Source: Siniperca chuatsi
Taxonomy: Eukaryota; Chordata; Actinopteri; Centrarchiformes; Sinipercidae
Direction: 5' to 3'
Assembly (NCBI RefSeq): GCF_020085105.1
Contig: NC_058051.1
Span: 24,984,955-25,048,954, forward strand
DNA length: 64,000 nucleotides
This document shows positions 38,940 through 64,000 of the stretch, piece after piece. The position numbers and the translations under genes are program-made. The first letter of the stretch is position 1. Each line of letters begins with the position of its first letter. The notes under the pieces are model-generated. The model made no database searches. It saw nothing but the letters and a program-made list of their open reading frames with translations, and was not told the origin of the DNA.

Positions 38940-41900
38940 TGAAAGGACAGAGAACGAATGAGAAAGTGAGACAGAGGATCTTTGTATCATTTTCAGCTAC
39001 AGGAAGAAAAAAAAAAAAAAAAAAAAACTTACTCAGCTAGCTAAATCTAAACAAGCTTTAACTTTTTCCAAATTACCCTGTGCCAAGGGTACCGTAAAAT
39101 CTCCCTAACAGTGCTTTTAGATTGTCATAAACACAAACAAGTATATTCTATTTGTAACCAAAGACTTCTTTGCTGCAAGAGACCAAAATCAGAAACTTCA
39201 GCATCTCTCACGATGTACAGTAACTGAAGTAGTGAAACCATCGACTAAGCTGATGTCAGTGTGAACACCCTGTCAGTGAAGTATCCACAACAATGAAAAA
39301 TCACTGATTACATCAGCAGATTAAAACGCAGTTCCTCTGCCAAAAAATGAGCTCTCTTTCCCACCCACTACCATGGGACTTCAGCTGTCATGACAATAGG
39401 GGCGTCACCTTTAAAAAATAAAAAAATTAAGAAGAGCTGAAGGAAAACCACCGGCTGGCTTGTTAACTCCAGAAATTCAGACTAGTGTTTCACCCAGTAG
39501 TAGCACTGGTATCAAAGAATAATTAAGTGCCTTTTTTAGTAAAAACTATAAGATGCAATGTGGAGCCTCGGAAAAGTGCAATAGATCCTAAAAATGGCAG
39601 TGCAGTCAGTAGGTAAGAGTTCCAGTGCCGCAAATAACTTCATCTCATTACAATACGGAGGAGAAAGGCCACGGAGAATGACCTTATCATCAACTCCATC
39701 AGCCTGACACGGTTTAGAGAGCATACATGGCCTAGAAAATATTAGCAGACAGTTTTTCTTATAACAAAGTAATCATCCAGGGCTCATTTAGTGAATAAAA
39801 AGTGACAAAATCTTTTGACGACTTTGCTGATTTTTATTATAGTAATAAATGCATCATTAAGCCCTTGAGGAATACAGAAGGTGCTTCTTCTGTGGTGTCA
39901 TTTTCTACTACAATTTTATTTCACTCTCGTGTTTTGCTGTCTTGTGAATGTTGAAAATGTGTGACTGAACGCTGGGAAAATCACCACCTCACGCTGATGA
40001 TCAAACCCCTCATTGTTTTGGGTTTCACATGCAACATTTCAGACTATTTCAGAGAAAACTTTTATCTTGAGGTGCACTCTAATTATCAAATGAATTATTT
40101 AAAAAAAAAAAAAAAGGTGAGGTTCAGAGATAATGAGTGGCAGCACAAAACTGCTCACAAGCATGTACAGAGGCACATGTGGTGCTTATAAATACTATTC
40201 TGAAATGTAAATGTAATCATCATTTGATGTACAAATGTCAATGAGGGGGTGATGCACAGCAAAACCTCTCTGAATCTACTACTCATACGACATCTGTGGG
40301 ACATTTTGTTGAGACAAACAATACAAAAACCACTCTGTCACACTCGACCGGCATTTGCAATTCAAACTACGACGTATGAAGCACCACCAGAAACCCACAG
40401 TGTGAGACAGGCACACGAGGCACTCTACAAAGAGCCATTGTAATGACCCTCCTCTACTCAAGTACACCATACAAACAGAAAATGGAGATCAGAGGGTGCA
40501 TGTATGACCACTGCAGTGAAATCATTACCAGGGCGAGGGGGTGCACCTAAGGGTGACGCCAACGTGTGCCTGATGCATTTATTAGCCTAAAAATGTACGT
40601 AGAGGCAATCCACTCTGTGTTTAAAATGTAAATTCATGTGGGTGTCACAAAACTTGCCTCAAAGCCTTGACATCAGATAAGAAACCTAAGCCTTCCCCTG
40701 ATTAGATACGAGCCTGGACTCAAACATTTCAAGTATCAACACTTCAGCTGACAACCTTCACCAATCCTACTCATGAATTTTTGGTGGCTTTGCTGATAAG
40801 AGTGCCTCCTTGTTGCGAGGCCTCAATGCTAACAGCTAACGAACACTTTATCCAACATTTATGATGAAGAAGAAAATGTTAACATCTACCGAATTGTACA
40901 AATGGACAAAGCCTTACACAAAAGCATATTTTGCACAAAATCTGTACAGTGAAAAAAATAAAATAAAACACACATTCATGCTGTGAAAACAGCTTTAACC
41001 TACTGTGTACACGGCTGCTGCAGATGACAACTCCCTCTACATCTGGGGAGGAGGGGGGCCGGCAGATCCTCAGGTACACTGATGTCAGCAGACAGGTGCT
41101 GAGAGTCAGTTGGGAGCCAGAAAGCTAGACTACACCAAACTGTTCAGACAGGAAGCTGGCCCTAAATTAAGCCAAATATTGAAAGTGTTTACATTTAGAT
41201 CAGCACTACATGACTGGTCTAGATAAAACTGGATTAATTTACTACAAAACGTTTTGCGTATCTGTTTAGAAAGGCAGTAAGAAAAACATTTTGAGAGACA
41301 AGTTTTACATCACAGATCATTGGAAAAGCAGGCAATTAGAAGGGATGACTTTCTGTTGCCAATTTAAGTGCTGTGTGGGTCTACTTTATGGAGTCAGGAG
41401 CTGATTTGTCACATGGTACATAAACAAAACGTATTCCTTGAAACACCTGTTGATGGTCAACACACAAACAGTAAAAAAACATGTTTGTCTAAAACATTCA
41501 TCACAAAGCTAGTGGATTGATTTTAATTATGGCTAACTGGGCAACTCAAACAACTCTTCAGTTCAAATCAACATACAGAAAATATTGTGTCGTGTGTCAG
41601 AGCCAGAAGGGGGCAAATGGATTTTAACTTATAAGAGCACAACATACTTCTACATGACGTCCTTCATAAAACTTTTTAAAAGTTTATCTTGTAAAACTAC
41701 GACTTTATAAGTTAGACGAGTAGTGCTATGCTGGTATTTGATACATTAAACAAAAATGAACTTGTTTTCGTGACAACTTGAAGCGTAGTTGGTTTCGAAA
41801 GGAAGGGTGTGGCTATTAACGTGAGTTTCCCGATAAAATAGCCTGTGACTGTTACATCGTTTAAAATGATCAGTCAAAATCGGCAGTATTAACATAACTT

Positions 41901-42647
41901 AAATGTGAATTTAACGTGAAGTTTGAGATACTTAAAAAGTAGCTTGATTGCGACTAAGCTTGACAACTCAAATGTTAGCACTCAGTTAGCAACATTTGGT
42001 AAATGCTAGCTAACGTTATTTGGTGTTAGCCTGGAAAAGATACGGCGAGCTGTGCAGCGCAAACACTGTTAACTAACGTTGGCTTGGCAGAGAAAAAAAG
42101 TTGAGCTCACAGTTTAACGTTAGTTCTTGTCTGACAAACATTGAACTCCATTTTAAGTTGCCTAACGGTTAACGTAACTGTTTAGCTAACACCGGAGGCT
42201 ATTAAGTTATTTAGCTAGTTAGCATTAGGCTGAACTCTGAAATCTCGGTTTGTATTTAACGTTAATCTAACGTTTGCGCCTTAAGACGCTAGCTGGGTTT
42301 CTGTTAGCGTGTGGATAAACTACTACATATATGAAAGTGAATGAGATACAATCGGACATTAAATTACTTGAACCACAAACCATGTTTGTATCGGCAACTC
42401 GTTAGTTAGTCATTAGCTGACGTTAGCTACTCAATCCAGTCATCTAGGTTAGCTTGTAAGCTAACGTTAAGCTATTTGGCTCACAAGAATTACTTCGCTA
42501 CAGTGGAGCCAGAAGTCATTTTAGTGTCTCATCAGAGACAACCACAGTTTTTAGAAACTAATCATTAAACTAATTAAGTCACAAGCTGGATTATTAGCTA
42601 TAAAATAGCTAATTTTACACAGGAGTAAAGCTTCACAAGACACCTAC
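38940..42647 (-). other. rap1 intron 1 (5' UTR intron)
   Basis: An acceptor-like TTTCACAG precedes the untranslated bases before the rap1 ATG (near 38940), and a donor-like GTAGGT is at 42642-42647, so this is probably a 3.7-kb intron. It holds an A-tract at 39008-39027 and no recognisable exon. The part nearest the first exon has an AACGTT cluster. Confidence 0.45.
42012..42468. repeat. Cluster of AACGTT palindromes
   Basis: Six exact AACGTT words occur at 42012, 42075, 42116, 42258, 42269 and 42463, with further near matches (AACGTA, AACGTG, GACGTT) from 41818 to 42422. They mostly sit in TAACGTTA or GCTAACG contexts among frequent GTTAGC/GCTAAC words. It lies just downstream of the probable rap1 first exon. 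Confidence 0.7.
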
Positions 42648-42740
42648 CGTGTTCCGCTATGTGTGCGCTAAACCACACTGGGTGAATGTACGGAAGGGTC
42701 GGGACTGCGGCTATTGATTGGCTCAGGATCAGCCAATCAC
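42648..42740 (-). promoter_or_regulatory. rap1a: Probable rap1 first exon and CCAAT promoter
   Basis: On the minus strand a GGAACACG/GTAGGTG junction at 42648/42647 is a good donor for a non-coding first exon. Upstream are CCAAT motifs in both orientations: ATTGG at 42717-42721 (minus CCAAT) and CCAAT at 42733-42737 (+ strand). This is the only promoter-like stretch upstream of the coding exons. The exact start is unknown. Confidence 0.45.
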
Positions 42741-43071
42741 AGCTATCCAGGTTAAGGCACAATTTAAACCTCTTCAGCTCAAACACACAGTTTTATTCTC
42801 GTCTTAAAGTGTGTTAAGTACTGCTATCAACCGTGCAGAGTAGTTTCTTCTGTTGTGTACAAGTTATCTCCAGGAAGAATATAACATCTTATATACTGTC
42901 TAATTCTGTCCCATTTAAACATGAATGAAGTGAGGCTCAGAATAGTGACTGTTAATAATAATAACAGATAAACGTTATTTAATACAGCACTTTTCAAAGG
43001 GCTGCACTGAGGCAAGACAATTAAAATAATACAAAAATAAAATACCCAACAATAATATAAGATTAAAACAA

Positions 43072-43099
43072 CAACAATAATAATAATAATAATAATAAA
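43072..43099. repeat. (AAT)n microsatellite
   Basis: About nine AAT/TAA units in a row, preceded by imperfect ACA/ATA units. Confidence 0.85.
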
Positions 43100-43383
43100 A
43101 CAGGTAAGACATGGTGGAAATAAAACCATGTGCTAGCATTAATAAAATGTTTTTTTTAAAGTGAGAGATGTCTCAAGTCATGTACTTGTACTTTACTTCA
43201 TTTTCATTTGTTGCTATCATTTTATAATTTTATACTACAATTCAGATGAAACGATTGCATTTTTTTTGCCTCACTACATTTATTCGTCAGCTATTAGCTA
43301 GTAGTTTCTTTACAAAGTAAGAAATACATACAAGACATATGATTAATGTATAAAATATGATGCATTGTTTTAGATTAAACTAC

Positions 43384-43520
43384 CAGTGGTGGAAGAAGTA
43401 TTCAGATCCTTTACATAAGTAAAAGTACTAATACCACACTGTGAAAATACTCCTGCCCTAAATACTTCTATTACTACCAGGAAAGTAATTTATTGTATCT
43501 AGTGTTACAATCAGGAAGGA
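43384..43520. repeat. CAGTGGTGGAA-family fragment
   Basis: The left end CAGTGGTGGAAGAAGTATTC and AGATCCTTTACATAAGTAAA are clear; no matching right end was found, so the copy is truncated or decayed. Confidence 0.65.
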
Positions 43521-44759
43521 CGATGCATTTCATAAACAAACTGATTAATATTGAAAATTATGGGTTTACTCTGTATTTACTGGAAATTACTGAAAAAGGT
43601 TTAATCCTAATGCGTGTATGATGTAAAAAAGAATCAGTGGAGGATAAACCTACCTATATAAAGTGTTGTGCATTTTCTGTTTAAAGATCTAAAGATATCT
43701 AATGTTCACAGTTAACAGAGCAGAGAATGGCATTTAGGATTTACACTTTGTTTATACTCTTGTTCAGGAAGCTGGATAATCTCTCTCAACATCTCAGAAA
43801 TTACATTTGATTCTCAAACCCTCCAAGAAGAAGAAAATACACTGCAGAGAGAGAGAAAGTACCATTATTATGAAAAGTAGCACAGCTGCACTGAGAACTG
43901 ATGTTTGGCAGGTTGATTTTTGAGGTGAAGTTTGAATCCAATAACAAGTGCTTTGATGTGACTTAAAAAAAGTTCTTGTGTTTGTTCACTTTGGGTTTTT
44001 AGATTTGCAATGAGATTTTTTTTGCAGTCTGTAACACAACCAAACTGCAAGGCTGTTTTTCTGACATCTATACAGTCTTACCATCTAATCTCAAGTTTTG
44101 GGGTTTTTTTTGTCAGATATATGTTGTTCAAAGCATCAGTCTGAGCATTTCTTTGTATTTTTAGCTAAAAATTAGATGTTGTTATTCCCTCGTTGCTGGA
44201 TGGATTATACAAAACACTTGTCTGTCTAACATCTTTAGCTGAAATATGTACTTGCCAGATGAACTGTATCCCTCTGAGCGAGTGATCTGATAAAGCAGTA
44301 CCTATTTAACTTTTAGATTACAGACTGAGTGCCTGCCAATAATCAGTGGACACAGACTGATGTGATAATCTGGTGCACACCTGAGTCATTACACATCTGT
44401 GTAATCTCATGTTTTGGTGTTCACAGTGTCTGATAAGCAACAAAATGCAGAGGGAGAGTTGAGTCACCTTCCAAATGGCTTTTCTGTTTCTGTTTACTCA
44501 CCTGAGAGGTTCATGTGTACACAACACAGACTCACTGAAGAAGAAGAATAATATCTATAATTCAGCCATTCCAGGGCCGCCATGGTTGGAGATGCAGGGA
44601 GTTAATGTATGAATGTAGACAACCCAGAAAAGTGAGTCTCCTTTTCAATACTGAGCATTCAAAAAATTTGAACACACCAATGTGTCCGCTGTATTTTCTG
44701 ACTTTTTTAGCCATACTGGTGGCGCATCTGTTGGTCCAGACTGAAATATCTTAAAAACT

Positions 44760-45290
44760 ATTGCATGTATTACCGTGAAGTTTTGCACAGACATTCATGT
44801 TCCCCGGAAGGATGCATCACACTGACTTTGGTGATCCCCTGACTTTTCCTCTGGCGCCACAGTGAGAATGACATGGTGGCATTTGAGTGAAATGTCTTGA
44901 CAACTATTGGATGGATTGGCATGAAACTTGGTTCAGACATTCATGTCCCCCTTAGGATGAATTGTAATTACTTTGGTGATCCCTTCACTTTTCATTTAGC
45001 ACCATCAAGTCAAATTTTTAATTTGTTTCTTTTAATACTTTGGTTTATGATCAAATTCCTGTAATACCAATGACATTCCCATCAGCCTCAGCTGTACTTT
45101 GTGTTTAGTACTGATTATATAATGTTAGCATGCTAAAATGCTAAACTAAGTTGGTGAACATGATAAACATTATACCCGCTATCCTTCAGCCTGTTAGCAT
45201 TGTCATTGTGAGCATGTTTGCACATTAGCATTTAGCTCAAAGCACAGCCTAAGCACAGCCTCAGAGGGCTGCTAGCATGGCTGTAGACTC
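44760..45290. repeat. Dispersed repeat related to 450-690
   Basis: It contains two diverged TTTTGCACAGACATTCATGT/CTTGGTTCAGACATTCATGT units and two ACTTTGGTGATCCCNTNAC units, followed by CCATCAGCCTCAGCTGTACT and a run of GTTAGCATGCTAAAATGCTA words. The same order (GTGATCCCCTGACA, then CATCAGCCTCAGCTGTAC, then AGCATGCTAACACGCTAAAC) appears at the left edge of the window. No protein is encoded. The superfamily is unknown to me. Confidence 0.65.
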
Positions 45291-46656
45291 TTTATAGTCT
45301 CATTATATTCTCAGTACACACAACTGTTTTGTCTGTTTGGTTGGTTAGTTAACATTACTTGTGTTCCTGAGACACATTTAATTAATGTAGGTGTGTCAGA
45401 TTATTGGTAGTAGGCTATCTAAATATTTCCTTTAGTTGATCATCCACTTAATATTTACATATTTCCTCTGTCATTGTGTATCTGCAGAGTCTCTGTTACT
45501 GTTGGCACGACGAAGGCCCACATGAAAGAGCAAGACACCCAGCTGGTCAGGGCCCAGTGACTGAATGGATTAGATGAGTTACTCTTGCTGCATATCTTCC
45601 TCATTACGCTGGCTAAATATGGAGTTCATGATAGACAAGAGGCTATGCATCCTCAGATGACTTATGACTGCAAATATCATTTGATGTACTGTGTACTGGG
45701 GACAGTGTTGCCATGTTACTCTAACAAAAGTTTTCTGCCTTTGTTCAAAACAAACTAATTAAAGAGCTATTACCACAGTTATCGTCATAAACTACAGATA
45801 TGGAAGTTATAAATGGCAGCCTTAAAATAATATTGTGCGTAAAGTAAATAGAAATACATACAGTATCCATTTCAGTGGTGTGCTCTGTCGTCCTACAAAC
45901 AGGCCCTATGACCTTTTGTCCTTCGACCTCATCATACAAACTACAGATTACCTTGAAAAGAGACAAACACATGCTTATTATTTGTTCTCATTTGTCAGTT
46001 CAGTGCAACACTGGTGACTCAGCTTTAGGCCAAACTTGTAAAATAAAAGAGACATCAACAGACGTAACATACAGTAAAAGATATGAGGAGAACCCACAAG
46101 GCTTTGGCTCCAAAAATACCGTTTTAATATCCTTACAGCTGGAGTCACTTCCTGCTCCAAGAGTCGACCACTTACACCAAGATATTTCAGATTGAGTTTT
46201 AATTCATTCATTTGTATTCACAATGTGTAATGATGAAAATCCACCCAATGCATGTGATTTAATGTTGGCCACATTTTCAGGCCCACATGTTATAGCATAA
46301 TACTCCTCATTATATATCACGCAGTGAAATAATATCAGTTTCATCTGATCTAAGCTTTAAATTACGCTGTTTAAATGGAGTCAAACTGATCCCTCCAGTC
46401 AGGATGTCTGCCAATCTACTTTATTTGGCAAAATGGGAACAAGAGACGTCTGTAAGGACAGAAACACACCCAGATTGCCCACCTTTAGTCTTTTATGTGA
46501 CCTTGGTTAGTGAGGGTCATTCAAGCAGAAAGCAGGTGTCTCATCGATGCTTTGTTTCTCTTTTCCTTTAATGACATCCTGCAGCTGTTTTGTAAGGAGA
46601 ATTCACGGCAAGACTGAGCCTAATGGGTTCACAAAATGTGTTGTTGGAGCTGCTGG

Positions 46657-47191
46657 CAGTGGTGGGAAAAAGTACTATCCAACTAAAATAAAAGTAAAGA
46701 CACATTAGCAGCAAAATGTACCTAAAGTATCAAAAGCAAAAGCACTTATTTTGCAGTAAAATGGCCCCTGTGACTGATATATTATTATGTATGACATTAT
46801 TAGATTGTTAATACTGATGCATCAAGCAGCATTTTGCCTCCAAAGGGTCACAAGATAATGACGATTAATGACGATAAATTAATATTCTTTTTTTTTTTAC
46901 TTTTCACTAATCTTTGCTTTTTTGTGAAATATTGGATATTTTGAACTTTTTGGGACTCAAACAGTTATTTAAATAAAACCTCTAAACCTGAGAAGTTTAG
47001 AGGAGAAATTACTTTTTGGTGGAACTGCTAACAACTCAAAGACATCTGGAACGTCACAAGTGGACTAGACACAGTTTTTTTTAGTTGTATGAACTAATTT
47101 TATGTTTTTTAATGGAGTAAAAGTAGAAAGCAGCATAAAATGGAAACACTCAAGTAAAGTACCTCTGAGTACCTCTTATTTTCCCCCAGTG
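46657..47191. mobile_element. hAT-like element of the CAGTGGTGGAA family
   Basis: The inverted ends are CAGTGGTGGGAAAAAGTACT at the left and TTATTTTCCCCCAGTG at the right. Perfect 8-bp duplications GCTGCTGG flank it (46649-46656 and 47192-47199). It is 535 bp and non-coding. With the copy at 8363-8863 it shows the family makes 8-bp duplications. Confidence 0.83.
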
Positions 47192-49380
47192 GCTGCTGGT
47201 CCACAGGATGTCTGTCAGCTCAAAGGTAAACTTTATTACCACATGCAATGTATGCTGCTGTTTGTTGGGGAGAAGCCTGCTGATGGTTGTGCTGTTGCAT
47301 GAAAGCATCCAAAAGTTGTTTCAAATGAGAGAAAGTCAATATGACACGAGAGGAAAGTGCATGTTTAAGAAACAATGACTGGATTTCAGTTAAACGAGTG
47401 AAGAACTGTAAATGTGTGGTGTGGCGCGGCACACTTTGTAAGTTCAAAAATGTTTTATATTATAGCAGGGATAATATAACATTTTGTCTGATATTACTTC
47501 TTGATGTAAAAAAATAGGTTTTGTAAAAACTGTTCTTTAAAAGGTGCAATCAGCTGAAGTCTTAGTCTTTACGCTGTTGTATTGTTTTCTACTGTACTAT
47601 TTTATTGCAAGTAATTGACTATTTTGTTGTTTGTATGTCATCTTCAGTTTTTCAGTGATCATTTTCCTGACTCTCAAAGAGTTAAAACATACTTGAAAGG
47701 TCGTCTGCACTCCTTCTGTTCTGCTGGATAGTTTTATACCCTGTTGTCTGCTAACCTGCAATACATGTGGATTGTTGTTTGGATTTGTGCTGTTTTATTG
47801 ATATTTTATTCACATTCCCTCTCACCTCTCACTTTCATTTCTTCCATTGTAGATCCTCTTAGTTCACATTTTATGTTTTATGATGTTTCTTTGGGTCCTC
47901 TCTTTGATATCCCAGAGTTTTGGTCTTTTTTAATTCCTGTGCATCTCTTTAATTTCTTCTTTTCTGTCTTGGTCTTGCACAAAATGAATAGGCCATTTTG
48001 ACTTGTCAAGGCTCCGACTTCAGTGAGAAGTAGATTAAGAGCTGAGTGTCTTAAAGGCTATCACACTGTCAGAGTATCAAAGCTAAATTAACGTTCATTA
48101 AGGCTGCACCGAATACATACTGCAGGTGGACAATGTTGGTGACATGCAAATGTAAAATCACATGTTCATCTGTTTAACTAGCAGAAAGTGAAAAGATCTA
48201 TGAATATATTGTGTGGGTCAGTGCACTGAAGACAAGCTGCTGCAGAGTAACACAGTTTATAGGAAGATATATACAAGACTGTTGAATTGTCTTTGTAGAT
48301 CTATTCCTTAAAAGGCTTTGTGGTTTGGCAGCAGCTTCCTGTAAAGGAATTTAATTTGTATGAGCGGTTTCATTCCCTGAGCTTCACTCTGCTCTTTTTC
48401 CCCTAAACACAAAGACTTCACATAAAGGAAATGAGAGCATTATGGATGTAGTTTTATCTATTTGTAACACTGGGTTTATTAATCTTTCACAACTTCATTT
48501 CAGTTATCATGAATAATCACTGCTGTGCTCATTATATAATTTAAACATGCTCTACATGTCATTGTTTATGTTTGGTGGCTGTTTTGATGAAATGGAAAAA
48601 CCTTCATCTGTTGAAGGAATTCATTTGATTTATTTTAATCTCACCGACACGTCACTTTCTTTGCTTTCAGTGTCTCTTTCAGCAGCTGCTGGTTTCACTC
48701 AATGTTCATTTTAAGTGTTATCTGAACACATCTTCTGTACCAAGAAAAACTGAGACCACAACTAAGACCTCACTGTAAAGTACATCAGTAGCATCTCATC
48801 TGTACATTTGAACAAGAATAATAAGATCACAAGGATTGTTTGTTTCAACATGTAGCCTACAAAACACACCTAATAAAGCATCACTTATAGACTGATAGAG
48901 TTACTGACACATCAGAACCCTTATTCCTCTAAAATCTACAGCTGATAATCATTTTATTCTGCACTCAGTGGCTGTCGCTGCTGCTTGATAACAGGCGGCC
49001 TTGAAGGATACAGCTGACATGGTTCATGGGATGTATTTTTCACACCTGCCCTAGATGCTTTATGGTCACACACTAATGGATCTCCTCTTAGCTTCCTCTT
49101 CGTTCTTACGTTCAATTGTGAAGAGCAGGATTATGGTTTATTGCTCAATATGGAGCATTCAGACTGCCTGAAGTCTTAATTAATATATGGATTTTTATTT
49201 TCATTTGAAGTCAGAGTGGAAAAATAAAAAAAGTTTGTGACCCCACAGTCAGCAAAAGAAGCCTTTAAAGTCATTAATTCTTGTTAAGTGAAGCTGTGAA
49301 ATCTACTTGTGAAAACCCGAGGAACATTATCCATCACACTGAACTTGAAGCCTACGAAGTGCTTTTGTAAATTTTTGGCC

Positions 49381-49590
49381 TGTGATGGAAGAAGTACTCA
49401 GATCTAGTACTTAAGTAAAAGTAGCAATACTATAGTGTGGAAATACTCTGTTACAAGTAAAAGTCCTGCATTCAAAATTTTACTTAAGTACAAAAGTATT
49501 AGCATCAAAATATACTTAGCAGCAGATGTACAAGTACCCAAAAAACTTACTTAAGTACGGTACTTGAGTAAATGTTACTTTCCACCAGTG
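49381..49590. repeat. Short CAGTGGTGGAA-family copy
   Basis: It starts TGTGATGGAAGAAGTACTCA and ends GTTACTTTCCACCAGTG, with AAGTCCTGCATTCAAAATTT in the middle. At about 210 bp it is an internally deleted copy. A flanking duplication is not evident. Confidence 0.7.
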
Positions 49591-50389
49591 GTGTGTTTTA
49601 ATATTATTGCCATTACATTACTCTGTCTCTGACACCCACAGGAAGAAATCAAAGCCTCTGCAAGGAAATAATCCCTCCCCTTTATGGTCAACACCAGATA
49701 TAATGAAGAATAAATTAGCTAAACTCTGAATGTTCCCTTTTAAATCATGTATACGAGGACATCTAGTGGTTTCTTTCTACCACGTTCAAGTGAAAGGACG
49801 AGAATTCTCCATAGAACAAAAGGGCTTTATTCCACAATATAAACTTGTAACATCTTCAGCTACCCTTAAGTCCTTCCCACAGTATCCTCTGCTGGGTTAC
49901 ATGCTGTGGTGGCAGTGTCCTGCTGCATCGCCACTCCACAGCTGTAATCCACCCACCTGTGTAGGTTTCTGTACATCACACCATCGCTAAAGCACCAACA
50001 ACAACTCAGCGGAGATCAAGCCATTTAAGTCAATTCAGACAAAAATTATTGCTCAGATAAATAAACCTATTCTACAAAAAAAAGGGAATAATTATATTAA
50101 GATGCATGTACTAAACACTGGATTTCAAAAAAAAAAAAAAATGCAATAGTCATTTTTTGGGGGGGATAGTGGATGAAAACCATGACTTCTGTCCCCTTAG
50201 CTCTGGTTTAACATGCAAGGAGGTCCCAGAGAAGATAATATGAACCGTTGATTAACCCTCTTTACTGGGTGCATCATGTTGTAAGACTCCTTTGCGCTGA
50301 TGTAATGGAATCCCATGCAGCACACTTCACATCCTGCGTTTTGTTTTGTTTTTTTCATTTAGACAACAACAAACAATTCATAAGAAGAA

Positions 50390-50393
<4 letters not shown>

Positions 50394-50430
<37 letters not shown>
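50394..50430. repeat. (TA)n microsatellite near the kdm5b 3' end
   Basis: About 37 bases of TA with one phase break, 210 bases beyond the kdm5b stop codon, probably in its 3' UTR. Confidence 0.9.
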
Positions 50431-50638
50431 GTAAAAATACAAAAAAATAACTAAACATTATAGTTCTGGACAAGTCAAAGAGGAGATAGCACCGTTGTTA
50501 CAAAAGGGTCGGACAGACGGGACAGGGGGTGAGGGGGGTACGGGATCAGTGACACATCCAGACTGGTGGCTCGAATAAACAGACTGACGACAGGTAGACC
50601 TCTTCAGCTGTCCTTAAGAAAAATCTGTTACTTTCTCT

Positions 50639-63494
<12,856 letters not shown>

Positions 63495-64000
63495 CTGAAG
63501 GAAACAGCATGCCAGTTAAAACCACAGCTCACTGGCTATCAAAAGCATTTGTGGTAACTGGAAATACTTGTATGCTCAAATGCAGCGATCAGTAAGCTAT
63601 GAATGGAATATTAGATACAGCTTTTAATATGAATACGCAAACATAGACAGGATAGATTTAAGTGTCAAAAACAGGAAGATTGAGTGTACCAAAGCCTATA
63701 TTTGAAATGGATCTCCTTATGTGAATATTAGTTCTGTTTACCAGTGGTAGTAAAATAAATATAGGACAATATGTTACAATAACTAGGAAGTATCAGCAGC
63801 TACCAAACATGGTTGAAAGACAGGGACATATCCTATCAAAGACAATAGGTGGTATTAGCATAATTTAAACAGCCAGAGGACAAAAGAGGCCATAAGAAGG
63901 ATGTAGTTAGTTGCACTTTGTCACCCCCAAGAGGGAACACAAAAACTAAGGAGGAACATGGCAAATCAGAAGACAAAAGACAGATCTGAGCTGAGGAAAG
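63495..64000. other. kdm5b intron at the right edge
   Basis: Upstream of the exon acceptor at 63495 I see no further kdm5b exon before the window ends. The preceding exon (encoding residues before the Lys-rich SARRAKRMKCE segment) must lie outside. Confidence 0.5.

Larger units (their letters stand above)
42800..50638. other. Gene-poor interval between rap1 and kdm5b
   Basis: No exon of a known family was found in these 7.8 kb. Contents: (TAA)n at about 43072-43099, repeat copies at about 43384-43520, 44760-45290, 46657-47191 and 49381-49590, (TA)n at 50394-50430, and otherwise AT-rich sequence. The right end, about 50.0-50.6 kb, is probably kdm5b 3' UTR. Confidence 0.5.

Overview
The window is vertebrate nuclear DNA, almost certainly from a percomorph-type teleost fish. 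All the genes are intron-rich with GT-AG junctions, their proteins align closely to human families, and the non-coding DNA is full of short fish-type elements: hAT-like TIR elements, an L2-like LINE tail, an L1/Tx1-like LINE tail, a tRNA-type SINE and CA/TA microsatellites. There is no operon, prophage, CRISPR or other prokaryotic structure. Exon boundaries were read by eye; in every gene the exon lengths sum to an intact frame.

Layout, left to right. (1) 1-1.4 kb: no gene, repeat remnants. (2) 1.4-9.7 kb, + strand: adrm1 (Rpn13, proteasome ubiquitin receptor), 9 coding exons, 414 aa. (3) 11.6-19.0 kb, - strand: cables2 (Cdk5/Abl substrate, cyclin-box-like C-terminus), 9 coding exons, 521 aa, convergent with adrm1. 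(4) 19.4-20.6 kb: L2-like LINE fragment. (5) 23.8-28.0 kb, - strand: xkr7 (XK-related membrane protein), 3 exons, 563 aa. (6) 28.4-34.5 kb: repeats, including two LINE fragments. (7) 35.0-38.9 kb coding, - strand: a Rap1 small GTPase, best matched to rap1a by its tail, with a probable non-coding first exon and CCAAT promoter near 42.65-42.75 kb. (8) 42.8-50.6 kb: no recognisable gene. (9) 50.6-63.5 kb, - strand: the 3' 23 coding exons of kdm5b (H3K4 demethylase), 1353 codons, running off the right edge; the JmjN and ARID exons lie outside.

The genes do not form one pathway. They are a mosaic of conserved neighbourhoods: in human, ADRM1, CABLES2 and XKR7 are on chromosome 20 and RAP1A and KDM5B on chromosome 1. 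I found no convincing new biological system. The most notable non-coding observations are several TIR families with readable 8-bp target duplications, nested insertions in a cables2 intron, and a dense cluster of the palindrome AACGTT just downstream of the rap1 first exon.
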